Translations under genes and position numbers: made by a program
The notes under the pieces: model-generated
What the model saw: the letters and a program-made list of their open reading frames with translations, nothing else
What the model was told of the DNA's origin: nothing
The model's database searches: none
Shown here: positions 62,580-64,000 of the stretch, one piece after another
Layout: the number at the start of each line of letters is the position of its first letter
Position numbering within the stretch: the first letter of the stretch is position 1
NCBI RefSeq assembly: GCF_003286085.1
Contig: NW_020825322.1
Span: 248,001-312,000, forward strand
Reading direction: 5' to 3'
Length of the DNA stretch: 64,000 nucleotides
From: Drosophila persimilis
Lineage: Eukaryota > Arthropoda > Insecta > Diptera > Drosophilidae

Positions 62580-63470
62580 ACTGAGGAGGACAGCCAGCAA
62601 CCAGCTTAAGAGGACCAGTCAGATGCCCAGGCAGAGAGACCCAAGCGACGTGGACTCAAACCTTCCGTGGTTGCCGAGCTGGCAGCTCCGGAGGTCCTCG
62701 AGAATCCCAGGTGCCAAGGACAAAGAGCAGAGCCAACAGCAGATAGAGAACCAGCCTTAATGAAGCGTCACATCCATGTATGTGACCACAGAGCTCCGTG
62801 CCAATCTGCCGGAACCCAACACCTGCGCAGAGGCTTGAGAGACGCGTAAGAACTACACAGAAGCCACCGACGATAATGAGCCGACTGAGCCAGAGGAATC
62901 CGAAGGTCAAGGCCCTGGAGCTGATTTTGGACACCACACCCAGAGAGCAAAGACTGGTGCCAGCGACAGCATCGCCGCTGTCAAAGGACGTTGCACAGTC
63001 GCAAGGCCGTGGATAAGGCTTCCGCAGAGTCTTTGGCGGCCAGCAAGCATGCAGCACGGGTTGGCAAGGAGGCCCACTATGAGATGGAGGAGTTGGAGCC
63101 CAAGCCAGTAGGCAGAAAGAATGCGCGTGGCAACGGCCACGCACGCAAAGCCAAAGTGCAGACTGAGCCAGACCCAGAGGACCACCAGCCGGCCACCAAG
63201 AAGGCACGTGGTGGAGCCCGTGCTAAGATACCAGTGGCTGCTGTGCTGGTTTCCACCGAGGAGCCTGCACTGGAGCCCGTGGTGGCTGTGGTTGTGGCCG
63301 CCACGCAATCAGCCGCCCGTGGATGCGGACAACTGTCGAACCAGGGGCAGATCAACCCATTCCATAGGCGGATACCGCCGTCTCCTCAGCATCGACGGCA
63401 CGCAGTGGCAGAGTACGCCGCCAGCAACAACGAGGCGCCCAAGAGAGACACACATTCCCGCCGCAAATAA
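62580..63470 (+). pseudogene. Broken basic, Lys/Ala-rich reading frame between the inverted arms
   Basis: Not identified. Coding-like sequence jumps between plus-strand frames, with at least three breaks over 0.9 kb. The longest open piece is 62991-63470 (160 codons). It contains KAKVQTEPDPEDHQPATKK and KKARGGARAK, followed by an Ala/Val-rich stretch and an Arg-rich C-terminus, a composition like a nuclear or chromatin protein. Upstream pieces (KRRGLKPSVVAEL and ATDDNEPTEPEESEGQG) have similar Lys/Glu/Pro-rich character. A polyadenylation signal follows at 63560-63565 but no poly(A) tract, so a DNA-level copy is more likely than a retrocopy. It may be an element's own gene or a captured host gene. 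Confidence 0.45.
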
Positions 63471-63559
63471 GGAACTGATAATGTTTGCATTTTGCCTAAT
63501 AGTTTATACAATATGTCTATAAATATTCTTTGCGGTACAATTGTATTTAATTTGTACAA

Positions 63560-63565
63560 AATAAA
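63560..63565 (+). terminator. Polyadenylation signal AATAAA
   Basis: AATAAA lies 90 bp after the stop of the broken frame, in AU-rich sequence that looks like a 3'UTR (TTTATACAATATG, TTGTATTTAATTTGTAC). Confidence 0.4.
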
Positions 63566-63694
63566 ATTACATCTATCGATAACGAGGTATGGTTATTTCC
63601 AGCACGAAATCAACTTTGAGGAACGCAGTCCAGCTAGGCCATAACTCGCAATGATGGATGAATTTAGTATTTAGGTGACGTCGTTCGCTTTGCG

Positions 63695-63803
63695 GAGGAC
63701 CATCCATCCTCTCTCGGCTTGCAGAGAGACAAGCGCTAGAAAGAGATAGCAAACATTTTGCGTTCTGCACGTTTGCGTGCATACTGACAGGCGGATGGTC
63801 CTC
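63695..63803 (-). repeat. Right inverted arm
   Basis: Read on the minus strand it begins GAGGACCATCCGCCTG and matches the left arm with a few substitutions and a short insertion. It is flanked by GACGTC-containing sequence at 63674-63690 and 63820-63840. Confidence 0.75.
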
Positions 63804-63847
63804 GAAAGAACGCAGATGTGGTGACGACGTCCCCTTATTACTACTAA

Positions 63848-64000
63848 TTTACTTATTACTAAATTTATCTTAGAATATACGTTTCGACTGCTGCTCTAAT
63901 TAAGGACACACAGACAGGCATAACTAACTTGTTTGAGAGCCGTTGCACAAATTCGCAGGCTCATTCGACTCGAAGGAGGCTTTGAGTTCCTATCATCCAG
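63848..64000. other. Right edge, nothing recognised
   Basis: AT-rich DNA changes to more balanced sequence toward the edge. No exon or motif was recognised. Confidence 0.4.

Larger units (their letters stand above)
62389..63847. mobile_element. Inverted-repeat-flanked element carrying a gene fragment
   Basis: Two related arms in opposite orientation bound about 1.1 kb of internal sequence. Each arm has a core with GAGGACCATCC at one end and GGATGGTCCTC at the other, a shared interior (AGTATGCACGCAA, TTGCTATCTCTTTCTA, TTGTCTCTCTGC), and an outer GACGTC palindrome. It could be one fold-back or TIR DNA transposon with a captured gene, or two short non-autonomous elements inserted on either side of a gene remnant. 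No transposase was seen and no clear target duplication was identified. Confidence 0.5.

Overview
The window is insect genomic DNA, most probably Drosophila. The only complete coding exon encodes the N-terminal two-thirds of a netrin that I recognise as fly Netrin-B (NetB), on the minus strand at 52633-54169. Gene-poor sequence, GT-AG splice signals and very dense microsatellites (CA, GA, CAG, GGGGGC) also fit a fly. The amount of simple repeat and the many short arrays suggest the obscura group, but that is inference. NetB is X-linked in D. melanogaster, so this is probably Muller element A.

Layout. Positions 1-52632 are read as one very long NetB intron downstream of the large first coding exon. 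No later NetB exon (LE2, LE3, netrin C-terminal domain) was found in it, so the gene probably continues beyond the left edge. Near 19623/19622, on the NetB strand, a strong pyrimidine tract and AG are followed at once by GTAAGT. This is the form of a zero-length exon, or ratchet point, for recursive splicing. The rest of the intron holds no protein gene I can support. It is rich in structured repeats: arrays phased at exactly 11 bp (14.6-14.9 kb and 16.75-16.93 kb); clusters of ATCGAT; T-rich and A-rich arrays that are reverse complements of each other (37.6-43.9 kb); a cluster of AAGTACAGTC boxes (45.1-46.1 kb); a pyrimidine-rich CAACACT array (47.1-47.8 kb); and a dispersed motif CAGTGTGGCTTAGCA, found in both orientations across the window. 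A 0.3-kb piece near 24.3 kb has coding-like base use but no identity.

Right of NetB, 54170-54970 is the likely leader and promoter region, with GAGA repeats, a CTG tract and GTTGC/GCAAC palindromes. From 54970 to 61684 the sequence is mostly non-coding. At 61685-61971 on the minus strand lies what looks like the last coding exon of a second gene, with an AG acceptor, an open frame of 94 codons and a C-terminus resembling a class I PDZ ligand. The rest of that gene would lie to the right.

Between 62389 and 63847 two related arms of about 100 bp, in opposite orientation and each with GAGGACCATCC ends, flank about 1.1 kb. That interval carries a broken, basic, Lys/Ala-rich reading frame with a polyadenylation signal. 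It may be a DNA transposon or fold-back element that captured a gene, or a gene remnant caught between two short elements. No tRNA, rRNA or CRISPR array was recognised.
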